From Marinicella meishanensis (lineage in GTDB: Bacteria; Pseudomonadota; Gammaproteobacteria; Xanthomonadales; Marinicellaceae), in assembly GCF_019931145.1 (NCBI RefSeq), contig NZ_JAIOUV010000007.1:124001-188000 (forward strand): 64,000 bases of DNA, read 5' to 3'. Below are positions 48,101 to 56,075 of this stretch, in pieces. The first letter of the stretch is position 1. Every line of letters begins with the position of its first letter. The notes beneath the pieces are model-generated. The model ran no database searches. It was not told the DNA's origin and saw only the letters and a list, made by a program, of their open reading frames with translations. Made by a program: the position numbers and the translations under genes.

Positions 48101-50453
48101 CGATGCTCTTCAGCACCCGCGAAGCCGCTGATTGCACATTTTCCGCCTTGCGTTGGCGTTGATCAATCAGGCTTTGTTTTTTGTTTTCAAAGGTTTCGTG
48201 CAATTCCTCCCGTTTGTTGAGGATCTCATCGAGGAATTGTTCGTTGTCGCTGAATTGGCTTTCCAACTCTTCCAATTGCACCATCAAACGGGCCAATTGT
48301 TCATCACAGCCATCGGGGGTTTCGGCCAAAGCCACCCCAGACGTGATGCTTTGTGACAACACCGCCAGCTGTGCCCCAAACTCAGCCACCGACTCGGTGG
48401 CTGACAATTCCTTGATGGTTAAGCGGGCGTGTGCTTTGGTTTGGTTGATGCGGCTATAAACGGTGGACACCGATTCCAGAATCGCGGTTTTCATCAAGGT
48501 ATCATCGATTTCCAAGCCATTGATGACTTCAGACAAGGCATCCAAGCCCAGGGCCATTTCCTCCAGCTCCTCATTGAGGGGTTTGAGGTCTTTGACCGTT
48601 TTCATCTCGCCGATTTTGCCGTGCACGTTTTCCACCACCAGGTTGTAGTGGTTCATGGCTTTTTCATCGGCCAGAAAATTCACCGTGCGCTTGCCCAGGG
48701 CTACTATTTCTTCGTCCACTTGGGTCGACAGACCATCGATGGTCTCGGTGTCGATGTAGCGGTATTCTCGCAAGGACAACAGATGGCCTTTCTGGCGCTT
48801 GAGGTCAAGCAAGCCGTTGACAAACGGTTCTGGGGTGTCCCAGTTGGCAATCTGAATTTGTCGCAACAGCTGTTTCAGGTCCTGCTGCGCTTGATTCAGC
48901 GCCTTGCCGGACTCTTGGCTGATGGAGCTGACCTTTTCAAATTCATCCAACACCAACTCGGCGGTCTCGCCAATGGTCTTCAAATGCGTGGCCACCCCAC
49001 CCAGTTCGGCGTGGTCCAGCCAATAGTAACCATCCAACACCCGCTGGATGTTTTTGATCAACTCTTCATACACCACCACACTGGCGCTTTGCTCACTGAT
49101 CAATTTGGCGATGCTGTACAGTTCAGAAATGCCCTGCACCAACTCGGCATTGCCGATGGTGGCCAGTACCGATTCATCCACCGGCTGGGCGGCACTGAAT
49201 TCTTCGCTGGTGTATGGGGTTTGCCACACCTGCATCGGGTGGATGCGGGTCGGCTCTTTGGATTCCGAACGGAAAATGATCATGCGGCCGTTGTCATACA
49301 AGGAATAACCGTGGCCAAAAATGGGGCTTTGCAGTTCCTTGCGAATCATGTTGTAGGAATACAAGGCAAACTTGCCTTCGTGTCGCTCATAAAACACATA
49401 CAACACGTCCTCACCATTGGGTGAATTCCAGCGGCGCTTGAAGCGCAAGCCACTGATGTCTTCGGCAAACACCTTGAATTCACCGCTCTGCAGGTAATAG
49501 CCACCGGGAAAGATGATGCCGTGATCATTGGGCAGCTGCACACAGGCATGGCCAATGGCATCGATGCGTTGCACGTCGTTGTTGCGGGTGTTGAACACAA
49601 AATGGCGCCACACCTCTTCCTTGTACGGCCGAATTTTCAACAAAATCAATGATTCAACCTGGGCGTAATAGATATCGGCGTCTTCCAGTGATTGGTGCGG
49701 CTCATCGACCGCTTCCTCGTAGATGCCCTCACCGTCTTCGGTGTTGTTTTCCACTTTGATGGTCAGATCCCCACCGACGGTTTCAACAAACACCTGATCC
49801 AAGATCGACACGTGGGGGTGACGGCCTTCGACAAAATGTTCGCGGGTGGCTTGGTGCCACTCGAAATCATATGGTGGCGGCAATTCGATATCGCGCTCAC
49901 CGCGGTCGTCGATGTATTTGACTTCGCCATTGCTGCCGATGCCCCATCGAAACACACGGATGTCTCCGATGTTCTCGCCGATTTTGAACGCCGCCATCAG
50001 TTTTTGGTTGACCACCCGCAGTTGGATCAATTCGGACTTTTTGTAGTAACTGTACAGCTCCAGAAACTGTTTGACGAACAGTGGATCGTCCAAAAAGGTG
50101 CCTTTGAGCGATTCGGCTTTGACCTCAAACTTGCCGTCTGTTTCGGTCAAGCTGTACAGGGCAAACACATCCGAGACCTGGGTTTCCTTTTTCAGGCCGA
50201 TGAACACGTTGTAACCAAACAACAGTTGGCCGTTGATGCGAACGATGTCTCTGGGGGTGCAATTGTGTTCGGTGCGCACCCGCACGCGATCAATCACTTC
50301 CAGAATGGTCTTGCCAAAAGCCTCTTCGCGCATGCGGTTCAAGGCAATGGCCTGGTTTTCCAGTAGCTTGTTTTGTTCTTCCAGCCGTTTGCGGATCACT
50401 TCATAGGAGCCACCTTCTGCCACGGCTTGATTGATGGTGTTGTTTTCCGTCAT
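45123..50453 (-). CDS. Giant AAA+ ATPase (annotated elsewhere as DNA repair ATPase)
   Basis: 1776 residues from the ATG at 50453 (MTENNTINQAVAEGG); a GTG at 50510 would add 19 unlikely residues. The N-terminal half includes a beta-rich, propeller-like region (~60-420), then long coiled coils (~480-900). The AAA+ domain is at ~1330-1600, with Walker A PPGYGKTT, Walker B VMLYLDDIQ and a sensor-like IMAGNPY. The C-terminus has more coiled coil and ends in a ~45-residue Lys/Ala/Thr tail (AKKVTKKKAANKVTKKK) like histone H1. The family is usually labelled DNA repair ATPase without experiment. As last gene of a PspA/flotillin operon it may instead remodel membrane-bound PspA or flotillin assemblies; this is inference. 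Confidence 0.85.
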   Translation of the reverse strand: MTENNTINQAVAEGGSYEVIRKRLEEQNKLLENQAIALNRMREEAFGKTILEVIDRVRVRTEHNCTPRDIVRINGQLLFGYNVFIGLKKETQVSDVFALYSLTETDGKFEVKAESLKGTFLDDPLFVKQFLELYSYYKKSELIQLRVVNQKLMAAFKIGENIGDIRVFRWGIGSNGEVKYIDDRGERDIELPPPYDFEWHQATREHFVEGRHPHVSILDQVFVETVGGDLTIKVENNTEDGEGIYEEAVDEPHQSLEDADIYYAQVESLILLKIRPYKEEVWRHFVFNTRNNDVQRIDAIGHACVQLPNDHGIIFPGGYYLQSGEFKVFAEDISGLRFKRRWNSPNGEDVLYVFYERHEGKFALYSYNMIRKELQSPIFGHGYSLYDNGRMIIFRSESKEPTRIHPMQVWQTPYTSEEFSAAQPVDESVLATIGNAELVQGISELYSIAKLISEQSASVVVYEELIKNIQRVLDGYYWLDHAELGGVATHLKTIGETAELVLDEFEKVSSISQESGKALNQAQQDLKQLLRQIQIANWDTPEPFVNGLLDLKRQKGHLLSLREYRYIDTETIDGLSTQVDEEIVALGKRTVNFLADEKAMNHYNLVVENVHGKIGEMKTVKDLKPLNEELEEMALGLDALSEVINGLEIDDTLMKTAILESVSTVYSRINQTKAHARLTIKELSATESVAEFGAQLAVLSQSITSGVALAETPDGCDEQLARLMVQLEELESQFSDNEQFLDEILNKREELHETFENKKQSLIDQRQRKAENVQSAASRVLKSIERRSLKFTDNDQLNTYYSSDPMVHKVAELVAQLRELDDNVKADDVEARLKAVKEQAIRSLRDKKDIFEDGGNAIKLGKHKFSVNTQPLDLTILPKGDDLVFHLSGTDFYEPVNDDRLLSFQEFWGQAMGSENSTVYRAEYLAFSLFQGALDGSGEHRLADLSAMDSAELLAVVKAYASPRYQEGYEKGVHDHDASLILQQLLQAYERAPLLMYAPTARAIAIHYWLNHPTQASQAAFREQSQTAHKIASRLGGRDMGLDLCAALQADMQAHHGAIGLTFSEAQMATAAQFLFACLTQPNETHRFRLSAHAAKLVGLLQSHLESTSEYKPFKQQLKQWQDQPQKQWQLVSYWLKGLIQQQKQAGVVTDWHRYVDEAIVFLLCDDAKQFDDSPVSLSCAVDELLGDHGNIKDRTLRFEFDEFMARLGHFAGVVHPQFQAYRKVKQAVMQSQKSTMELESFKARPLSSFVRNQLINESYLPIIGDNLAKQMGALGQQKRSDLMGLLLLISPPGYGKTTLMEYTANRLGLNFMKINCPSLGHEVKSLDPDNAPNATAAQELNKLNLALEMGNNVMLYLDDIQHTHPEFLQKFISLCDGTRKIEGVWQGVSKTYDMRGKKFCVIMAGNPYTESGEVFRIPDMLANRADVYNLGDVLSGQDDVFAKSYIENSLTSNAVLAPLALRDLNDLYLLMDMAHGKNVPSTDLSHSYATSEINEIISVLQKMYQIQDVILKVNQQYIRSAAMDDRYREEPPFKLQGSYRNMNKLAEKVVAIMDDAELQELINDHYMGEAQLLTTGAEENLLKLKELRGVLTPEEAARWADIKKEFKIRNAVAGDEADGATKIASQISALQQALGEVSAAVANKQQAAATQNQQNLDNMSQQLSKAISDLNLEVHVSNEPLPGLDAALGSLSETLETSFIPVIMTMNKKLGIHTEVLERVTALSQKIQRLSQQKSIRTVSQTSSRQAANKPAAKKVTKKKAANKVTKKKTTKKTT

Positions 50454-50540
50454 GGATGTCTCTGCTTTGGGTTGTACACAAGTCCTGTGTGGGAGGTCCC
50501 ATTGGGCCACTGCCCGCCGAGACCCCGATCATGCGGTTGT

Positions 50541-52544
50541 TTAACTGTCTGCCTGGTCGTCGTCATTGCGTGACAATTTTTGGATCAGTTTGGTCACCGC
50601 TTCCTTATCGAATTTGGCCCCACCGCCCAAGCTCATCACTTTGCTGACGGCCGCCTGCAGGATGTCACTTTTGCCAATGGCACCATCCACGGCTTTACCC
50701 ACGGCCAAGGAGCTCATGAATTTCTCCAGGAAGTCGCCATTGCCACCGACGATGTCAATGTTGGCTTCTTTCAAGGCTTCGGCCAGCACTTTGGCTTGGG
50801 TCTCGGCGATACCGATGTTGCCATCAATCGCTTTCATGTTCTCCAAGTGAGCCATGTCTAAGCCCATGCGGAATTCTTCATGCTCACGCACGGTGTCGTC
50901 CATGGTCGCCAAGGCGGCAAATTTCTCTTTCAAACCACGGGCTTCTGCGGCATAGCGTTCTTCAATCGCTTGCGCTTCGGCCACTTTGATTTTCACCGCC
51001 ACCATGGCTTGTTGTTCTTCACCTTTGGCATCGGCTTCTTTCACCCGCACATTGGCCATGCCAATTTCTTCGGCACCGACCGCTTCGGCTTTCAACTTGC
51101 GAGTCAGCACTTCGGCTTCGGCCTCACCTTGTTTCTGGTTGGCCGCGGCTTTGGCTTCGGTCACTTGGGCTTCGGCCAAGCCGGCAGCCGCCACTTCTTC
51201 GCGAATCCCTTCGGCCAAACGAATCTTGGCATCGGCTTCTTTGGAGGCCGCTTCACGCTCGGCTTCGGCCAAGATGATGCGTTCGCTGGCGCGGTGTCTG
51301 GCGGTTGTTTCTTGGGCTTCAGCGGCTTTGATCTCTTTGATCAAAGCTTCTTCGGCCACCGCTTCGGCAGCAATCACTTGCGCCTGCTTGTTGCGTTTGG
51401 CCTCTTCCACCACGCGCAGTTCATTGATGTGCTCTTCTTGCTCGGCCACGGTTTTTTCCACCGCAATGCGTTCGCGGATCACATCGGCGATGTTTTTCTT
51501 TTCAACTTCCAGCTCTTTCTCTTTGTTGATTTCTTCCAACGCCACTTCGCGTTCGCGGCCCACCACTTCCAATTGCCGTACTTTGGTGACCTTTTCTTCT
51601 TCGATGGCCACGGCGCGCATGCGGTTGTTGGCCGCCACTTCGACTTCGCGCTGTTTGTTTTCTTCCATCACCATGATCTCTTGATCCGCGGCAATACGCG
51701 CCGCTTCTGATTTCAGGCGTTCTTCATTTTCGATTTTCTCTCTCTCGGCTTTTTCGCGGGCCTGCACTGAGGCAATTTCCCGCTGTTGCCGGGCTGTGGC
51801 ATCGGCTTCGATGCGCTCCAATTCCAATATGCGCTCCCTGGCTTCCACATCGCGCTTTTTGATCTTGGTTTCTTCTTCGCGCTCAAACTCATTGGTCAGG
51901 ATGTGTTGGGCAGCGGTCAATTCGGTGATCTTGCGAATACCCTGGGCGTCCAGGATGTTGTTTTCATCCAAAGACGTGATTGGGGTTTGTTCCAGGTAGT
52001 CAATTGCGGCGTCTTCCAACACATAACCGTTCAAGTCTTTACCAATCACCTGGATGATTTCATCGCGGAAACGGTCACGCTCCTCATACAATTCTTCGAA
52101 TTCCAGTTTTTTACCCACGGTTTTCAAAGCTTCAGAAAACTTGGCGCTGAACAATTCTTCGATCGTGGCTTGCTTGGAGGCCCGCTCACAACCAATGGCC
52201 TGGGCCACTTTCAACACGTCTTCTTTGGTCTTGTTGACCCGCACGAAGAAGGTCACTTTGATGTCGGCCCGGATGTTGTCCTTACAAATCAAGCCGTCAT
52301 GCCCCCGCCGATCAATCTCTATGGTTTTTAGAGAAATAATCATGAATTCTTTTTTATGAATCACCGGCCACACGGTGCGACCCGTGAAAGTCACTTCCGG
52401 GGTTTCCTTCAAGGTGTTCACAATCATGGCCTGTCCTTGTTCCACTTTCTGGTAGAACTTCATCACAATCAGCGCCAGGCCAATGATGGCCAGCACCACA
52501 ACGCCTGCCCACATGGCTATGGCGATTAATAAATCACTGTTCAT
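50541..52544 (-). CDS. Flotillin/YqiK-like SPFH membrane protein
   Basis: 667 residues from the ATG at 52544, with AAGGAG nine bases upstream. A single N-terminal membrane helix (~8-28) is followed by an SPFH/Band 7 domain (~45-200). A very long Glu/Ala-rich coiled coil (~215-560) with repeated EAxAxxEA segments comes next, then a short C-terminal domain. Flotillins oligomerise on membranes and organise microdomains. The E. coli counterpart is YqiK, encoded with YqiJ, and the same pair occurs here. The ATPase gene starts 87 bases after the stop. Confidence 0.93.
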   Translation of the reverse strand: MNSDLLIAIAMWAGVVVLAIIGLALIVMKFYQKVEQGQAMIVNTLKETPEVTFTGRTVWPVIHKKEFMIISLKTIEIDRRGHDGLICKDNIRADIKVTFFVRVNKTKEDVLKVAQAIGCERASKQATIEELFSAKFSEALKTVGKKLEFEELYEERDRFRDEIIQVIGKDLNGYVLEDAAIDYLEQTPITSLDENNILDAQGIRKITELTAAQHILTNEFEREEETKIKKRDVEARERILELERIEADATARQQREIASVQAREKAEREKIENEERLKSEAARIAADQEIMVMEENKQREVEVAANNRMRAVAIEEEKVTKVRQLEVVGREREVALEEINKEKELEVEKKNIADVIRERIAVEKTVAEQEEHINELRVVEEAKRNKQAQVIAAEAVAEEALIKEIKAAEAQETTARHRASERIILAEAEREAASKEADAKIRLAEGIREEVAAAGLAEAQVTEAKAAANQKQGEAEAEVLTRKLKAEAVGAEEIGMANVRVKEADAKGEEQQAMVAVKIKVAEAQAIEERYAAEARGLKEKFAALATMDDTVREHEEFRMGLDMAHLENMKAIDGNIGIAETQAKVLAEALKEANIDIVGGNGDFLEKFMSSLAVGKAVDGAIGKSDILQAAVSKVMSLGGGAKFDKEAVTKLIQKLSRNDDDQADS

Positions 52545-52721
52545 TGTTTTTATTCTCCTTAAAACGAAGTCTTTTAATATCAACAACCTGGGTTGTTATG
52601 CTTGTGTTGATTCTGTGTTGCGTCCAGGTTGTGCCCCATGCAACACACAATCAAATTCAGAGCCCTTGGCAGCGGCTTGCCTGCCGCTGTTTGGCCGGTT
52701 CCTTGGGGTTAATCAAAAGGG

Positions 52722-53420
52722 TCAATCAAAATCACTTGTTTTGATCACCCAGTAACTGCCGTCATCCTCATCATACGACTTCAGGATCACGTGGTCACCC
52801 TTTTTGATGCCGTCTTCCGGGTTGGCCCGAACATCAAACAACATACCGGCCCCGCCGTCTTCATATTCCGCTTGGCCAAAGGTCTCATTGACCGAGCCGG
52901 TCTTCACCACACATTCGGCGCCAATAAACGAGGCTTTGTTCCTCGCACTGTGGGAGACAAAGGCGCTTTTCAGCGGTTTGATCAATTGGGCCGTGACGGG
53001 AATGGCCAGACCAAAACTGACCACCAACAAGGCCGCCCCCACCAACCATTGCAGCAGCGCCAAAGGCACCAAAGGCAACAGCATGGAAGCCGCGATGTAG
53101 CATATCAACCAGGAAGACGCCACCAGAATCGACACCACCACGGTGACCGGCACGCCAGTCAAGCCCCATTTCAGCATGAAGCCGGTGACCCCACTCAAAC
53201 CTTCCGAATCCAAATCAGGATCCACGGTGGCACCCACATCCATGTCCGGTTCGATGTCCACATCAACATCAACGTCCACATCCAAGTCCAAATCGGCATC
53301 GAACATTTCGATGTCCACCGCACCCAGCATGGCCAACAGCCAATAGACCATGATGATGGCCAGCAAGAAGGTGAACACCACCACCGGAAAACTGATTATG
53401 TTGTTGATAAATACGTCCAT
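52722..53420 (-). CDS. YqiJ-like (DUF1449/OB-fold) membrane protein
   Basis: 232 residues from the ATG at 53420, with AGGAG five bases upstream; a GTG two codons earlier overlaps the previous stop. Helix 1 (~10-32) is followed by an acidic stretch with DLDVDVDVDVDIEPDMD, helices at ~80-105 and 110-145, and a C-terminal OB-like beta domain (~165-232). YqiJ proteins partner flotillin-type YqiK and resemble NfeD proteins in the OB domain. The Asp-Val run could bind cations or be a simple spacer. A gap of 177 bases to the flotillin gene holds only its ribosome-binding site as far as I can see. Confidence 0.87.
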   Translation of the reverse strand: MDVFINNIISFPVVVFTFLLAIIMVYWLLAMLGAVDIEMFDADLDLDVDVDVDVDIEPDMDVGATVDPDLDSEGLSGVTGFMLKWGLTGVPVTVVVSILVASSWLICYIAASMLLPLVPLALLQWLVGAALLVVSFGLAIPVTAQLIKPLKSAFVSHSARNKASFIGAECVVKTGSVNETFGQAEYEDGGAGMLFDVRANPEDGIKKGDHVILKSYDEDDGSYWVIKTSDFD

Positions 53421-53422
53421 CT

Positions 53423-53761
53423 TCACTCCTCATCTGCTTGGCGCACGTGCTCGATCAATTTCTCCGCGGCACGTCGCTTGACCTCAACCGGGTCTTGGCT
53501 GTCTAGTTTATAGGCTTTGGCCAAAAATGCCATGTCTTCATCCGACAATGATATGGATAAACGCAATCGCTTCGGTTTGCGTGACACGTTCAAGCCCAAA
53601 ATTTGTCGGATGCGGTCCGAGGGGTTGATGCTGCGATCCAAAGCTTCTTTGCGAATCACATACTGGATCTTTTCACCGACATCAAACGCCACCTGGGTCG
53701 CTTTCACGGCCTTTTTTTCGGTCGCCCATTTGTTCAATATTTTTTGTTTTTTATCAGTCAT
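53423..53761 (-). CDS. Small basic protein of unknown function in the PspA/flotillin operon
   Basis: 112 residues, lysine/arginine-rich, soluble. The C-terminal half (KPKRLRLSISLSDEDMAFLAKAY...) reads as a short strand followed by two helices, reminiscent of ribbon-helix-helix or MetJ-like DNA-binding proteins, so it could be the operon's regulator; that is a guess. Its ATG overlaps by four bases the stop of a 30-codon frame (53758-53850) made of duplicated pspA-tail sequence, and its stop overlaps the start region of the YqiJ-like gene. Confidence 0.7.
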   Translation of the reverse strand: MTDKKQKILNKWATEKKAVKATQVAFDVGEKIQYVIRKEALDRSINPSDRIRQILGLNVSRKPKRLRLSISLSDEDMAFLAKAYKLDSQDPVEVKRRAAEKLIEHVRQADEE

Positions 53762-53824
53762 GCGGCCGATCGATCCCTGTCAAATATCCATCTCAACACA
53801 TCAGCTGCATGGTCCTTTGCCTGA
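53762..53824 (-). repeat. Duplicated pspA 3' end, copy adjacent to the small gene
   Basis: 53762-53824 aligns without gaps to 54012-54074, the coding end of the PspA-like gene, at an offset of exactly 250 bases with about 52 of 63 matches. The stop TGA of the real gene is CGA here. Reading continues (QAKDHAADVLRWIFDRD...) to a TGA that overlaps the ATG of the small gene (ATGA). It looks like the tail of a lost second pspA-type gene. Reading back, an ATG at 53850 gives a 30-residue frame. Confidence 0.65.
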
Positions 53825-53893
53825 TAAAAACATGGTTTCACTGGTTTCATTTTGTTCGCTGACTGCTGTTGGGCAGTCTTCATTCAAATCGGT

Positions 53894-53946
53894 TGCAGCA
53901 GACTATCCTTGTCAACCATCCTGTCAACACACCTGCTGCCTCATCC
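53894..53946 (-). repeat. Second, more decayed copy of the pspA 3' end
   Basis: The segment aligns to the same pspA tail with small gaps, sharing ATCCTTGTCAA, ATCCT, TCAACACA and GCTGC blocks. Between the copies the sequence is not similar. Together with the copy at 53762 it fills most of the 258-base gap after the PspA-like gene; no other gene is seen there. Confidence 0.45.
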
Positions 53947-53973
53947 ATGACCCGAGTCTTTGTTGTTACTTGG

Positions 53974-53998
53974 GGACCGTGGTTTGAACCACAGGTCC
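53974..53998 (-). terminator. Stem-loop 21 bases after the PspA-like gene
   Basis: GGACC-GTGGTT pairs with AACCAC-(A)-GGTCC around a two-base loop, 11 pairs with one bulge. No T-run follows on the minus strand, so it is more likely an mRNA processing or stabilising hairpin, or a partial terminator within the operon, than a full terminator. Confidence 0.4.
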
Positions 53999-54019
53999 GC
54001 TTAATCAAGTGGCAGCCGA

Positions 54020-54769
54020 TCAATCCTTGTCAATGATCCTTTTCAACACATCGGCTGCACCGTCCTTTGCCTGGTCAGCAATCGACTTCTTCGATGCTGG
54101 TAATTCTTTGGGTTCTTCCCACCCTTCGTCAACCTCGTACTGCTGGTCTATTTGTTGTTGCTTGCGGCGAATCCGTTCCAGGGACCGCTTGGCTGACAAC
54201 ATCTTGGCATCGGCCTTGGCAAAACTTTGAGTGATCACATCGGTCGCCTTTTGGATGTCCGCTGTGGTTTGTACCATCGCCAGTTGCCGTTCCAATTCCA
54301 TCAAAGTTCGCTCAGTTTGTTCCATTTGTCGCGTCAAATGCCCCAAATGCAACTCATGTGAGCGCAGGATCGCGGCTTCCGTGTCTCGGTCCTGCTCCAA
54401 CTCCACCATTTCCGTGGCCAGTTCAAACGCCAAAGCCTCGTCATCCTGACTCAGGGCATCGATGATGCGCTGTTCCTGCTGGTCCACGCGCTCATTGATG
54501 ATCTTCAACTTCCTTGAACTCTGTAACTCCTTGGCCAACTCATCCGTGATGGCCCGTTTGGCCTGCTTAATGCTGTCCTTGGCCACCTCGATCTGCCGCT
54601 CATGAATTCGGGTTCCTCTCGAATCCATCACCGCTTCACTCAAGGCCCGTGAATCTTCCCTGATCACGTTCATTATTTTCTCCAATATGTTTTTCCCGAC
54701 GCCGGCTTTGTTGTCAGACTTACCTTCCGACTTGTTGTCTTTATTCGGGTCTTGCTTGTCGTCACTCAT
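54020..54769 (-). CDS. PspA/IM30-family protein (YjfJ-like)
   Basis: 249 residues. A Lys/Asp-rich disordered N-terminus (~1-25) precedes a long helical hairpin (~60-210) of the PspA/Vipp1/ESCRT-III type (RALSEAVMDSRGTRIHERQIEVA, LTRQMEQTERTLMELERQLAMVQ). The C-terminus ends in a short amphipathic helix (AADVLKRIIDKD), whose coding sequence is found again twice downstream. PspA-type proteins bind and remodel stressed membranes. The start overlaps the DUF2170 stop by four bases, as in the E. coli yjfI-yjfJ pair. Confidence 0.9.
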   Translation of the reverse strand: MSDDKQDPNKDNKSEGKSDNKAGVGKNILEKIMNVIREDSRALSEAVMDSRGTRIHERQIEVAKDSIKQAKRAITDELAKELQSSRKLKIINERVDQQEQRIIDALSQDDEALAFELATEMVELEQDRDTEAAILRSHELHLGHLTRQMEQTERTLMELERQLAMVQTTADIQKATDVITQSFAKADAKMLSAKRSLERIRRKQQQIDQQYEVDEGWEEPKELPASKKSIADQAKDGAADVLKRIIDKD

Positions 54770-55173
54770 ACCAAAAAATCCTCCATGGCCGACACCACAT
54801 CGACGGCGTTTTCGTTCAGCATCACCACTTCTTCCACCACCTTTTCCAAATCAGACCTCACTGACAACGCCCCAAACAGCACATAGCGGTCGCCTACCCT
54901 GGCATAGGAGGACAAAGGGATCGATATGCTGGTGTCCAACATCATCTCCAACATCTCCGTGCGTCTGTCTGTTTTGATTTCATCTTCAGTCCACAAATAA
55001 ACAATACAAATGATTTGAAATTGAGTCTGTGTGATGAATACCGGAAAACCATCAAAACCATTCATCTCAACCTGCAACACTTCCACTTCGCCGCTGATCC
55101 TTTGACAATCAAAGGTGAACCCTTCCGCGGTTCGATGTTGAGATAATTTAATGGCTAAATCCTCTGTATTCAT
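54766..55173 (-). CDS. DUF2170 (YjfI-like) protein
   Basis: 135 residues, acidic, soluble. The pattern VFITQTQFQIICIVYLWTE and SIPLSSYARVGDRYVLFGALS fits the DUF2170 family, whose members sit next to PspA homologues. Function unknown; the fold may resemble type III secretion chaperones. First gene of the operon reaching to the giant ATPase. AAGGAG lies 11 bases before the ATG. A strongly structured promoter lies 36-70 bases upstream. Confidence 0.85.
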   Translation of the reverse strand: MNTEDLAIKLSQHRTAEGFTFDCQRISGEVEVLQVEMNGFDGFPVFITQTQFQIICIVYLWTEDEIKTDRRTEMLEMMLDTSISIPLSSYARVGDRYVLFGALSVRSDLEKVVEEVVMLNENAVDVVSAMEDFLV

Positions 55174-55208
55174 GTTGTTATGCTCTCCTTCAACTGCTCA
55201 ATGCATGA

Positions 55209-55256
55209 TGACATAATATGTCACTATGACATAATATGTCAATGTGACTGAAGTCA
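55209..55256 (-). promoter_or_regulatory. Operon promoter overlaid by repeated TGAC...GTCA palindromes
   Basis: Two identical 15-base palindromes, TGACATAATATGTCA, lie at 55209-55223 and 55227-55241, 18 bases apart. A weaker third site, TGACTGAAGTCA, is at 55245-55256. On the minus strand TTGACA (55237-55242) and TATTAT (55213-55218) with 18-base spacing form a promoter whose -35 and -10 lie inside the two palindromes. A repressor bound there would block it fully. The regulator is not identified. Confidence 0.72.
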
Positions 55257-55365
55257 TGTTGCGGTGAATAATTCACGACTGAATTTAATGATTGGTCTAT
55301 CAAAGATCATCCATGTCGTTGAATTGTTTGATTTTTTTATTCAGTTCTTCTGATTCAAGAAAACA

Positions 55366-56013
55366 TTATTTGTTTTGATATTGATCTAACTTTTCTTTTC
55401 TGGCAATGTTCACTTGATCAAAACCAAGCTGCTTGAGGTCGTCCATGGCCGACACAAACAGCCCCGTGTCGGTCTCATCGCTGACAATCAAAACCACCGA
55501 TTTGAATGACTCAGTTAATCGCTTGGCCCTGATGCGATTTTTCAGTTGATTGGCTTGGATCAATTCACCATTGACTTGCAACTGGCCATCCAGTTCGATA
55601 ACCTGCAGAACTTTGGGGTTACCCACAAAATCATAATTGACGCTGACTGAGGCTCCTGGCAGCGGCTCAATGGCGGTTTCTTTGACTGGAATCAATTGAT
55701 TCACCCGCTGGTTATACGACTGGTCCATGGCTTCAATGATGCAGACCATGAACTGCGCTTCAGCCTTGGCCTGTTGCGCTGAGTTGATGGCCGTGTCATC
55801 TGTGGAGACTGGAAGGTGGTGTTGGCACGCTTTGGCTTGTTGCTCAACTTTTGCCAAGCACGGGACTCTGTTGTCACAAAACAGTTTCAATGCATTGACT
55901 TGAGCTTGGATCTCGTCATCGGCGGTGAGGTCAGACTGTTGGCAAGCCATCAACAGCAACATCAACAACATCACAAACAGTGGTTTGGTGATTTTTCTCA
56001 TGATTCCTTTCAT
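55366..56013 (-). CDS. Lipoprotein with a C-terminal ExbD/TolR-like domain
   Basis: 215 residues. A signal peptide with lipobox LLMAC (Cys24) predicts lipidation. A middle region (residues ~45-110) has four further cysteines. The C-terminal ~75 residues (VIELDGQLQVNGELIQANQL...VVLIVSDETDTGLFVSAMDDLKQLGFDQVNI) follow the strand-helix-strand pattern of the periplasmic domain of ExbD/TolR. ExbD itself is membrane-anchored by a helix, so anchoring this domain by a lipid is unusual. No ExbB partner is nearby. It lies after the TelA-like gene and before the PspA operon; function unknown. Confidence 0.7.
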   Translation of the reverse strand: MKGIMRKITKPLFVMLLMLLLMACQQSDLTADDEIQAQVNALKLFCDNRVPCLAKVEQQAKACQHHLPVSTDDTAINSAQQAKAEAQFMVCIIEAMDQSYNQRVNQLIPVKETAIEPLPGASVSVNYDFVGNPKVLQVIELDGQLQVNGELIQANQLKNRIRAKRLTESFKSVVLIVSDETDTGLFVSAMDDLKQLGFDQVNIARKEKLDQYQNK

Positions 56014-56075
56014 CCGTTATCTTGGATTCTCATCATACATCAGTCACCCACAGCCGGGTGATCTCTGTTGCGCTT

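Noticed and set aside
50880-51710. 276-codon Phe/His-rich plus-strand frame opposite the flotillin gene
   Set aside because: It mirrors the Glu/Ala-rich coiled coil codons (GAA, GCC) of the flotillin gene and has no independent signal.
53974-53998. GGTTTGAACC-containing stem considered as part of a tRNA
   Set aside because: Only one arm is present; no acceptor, D or anticodon arm can be built around it.
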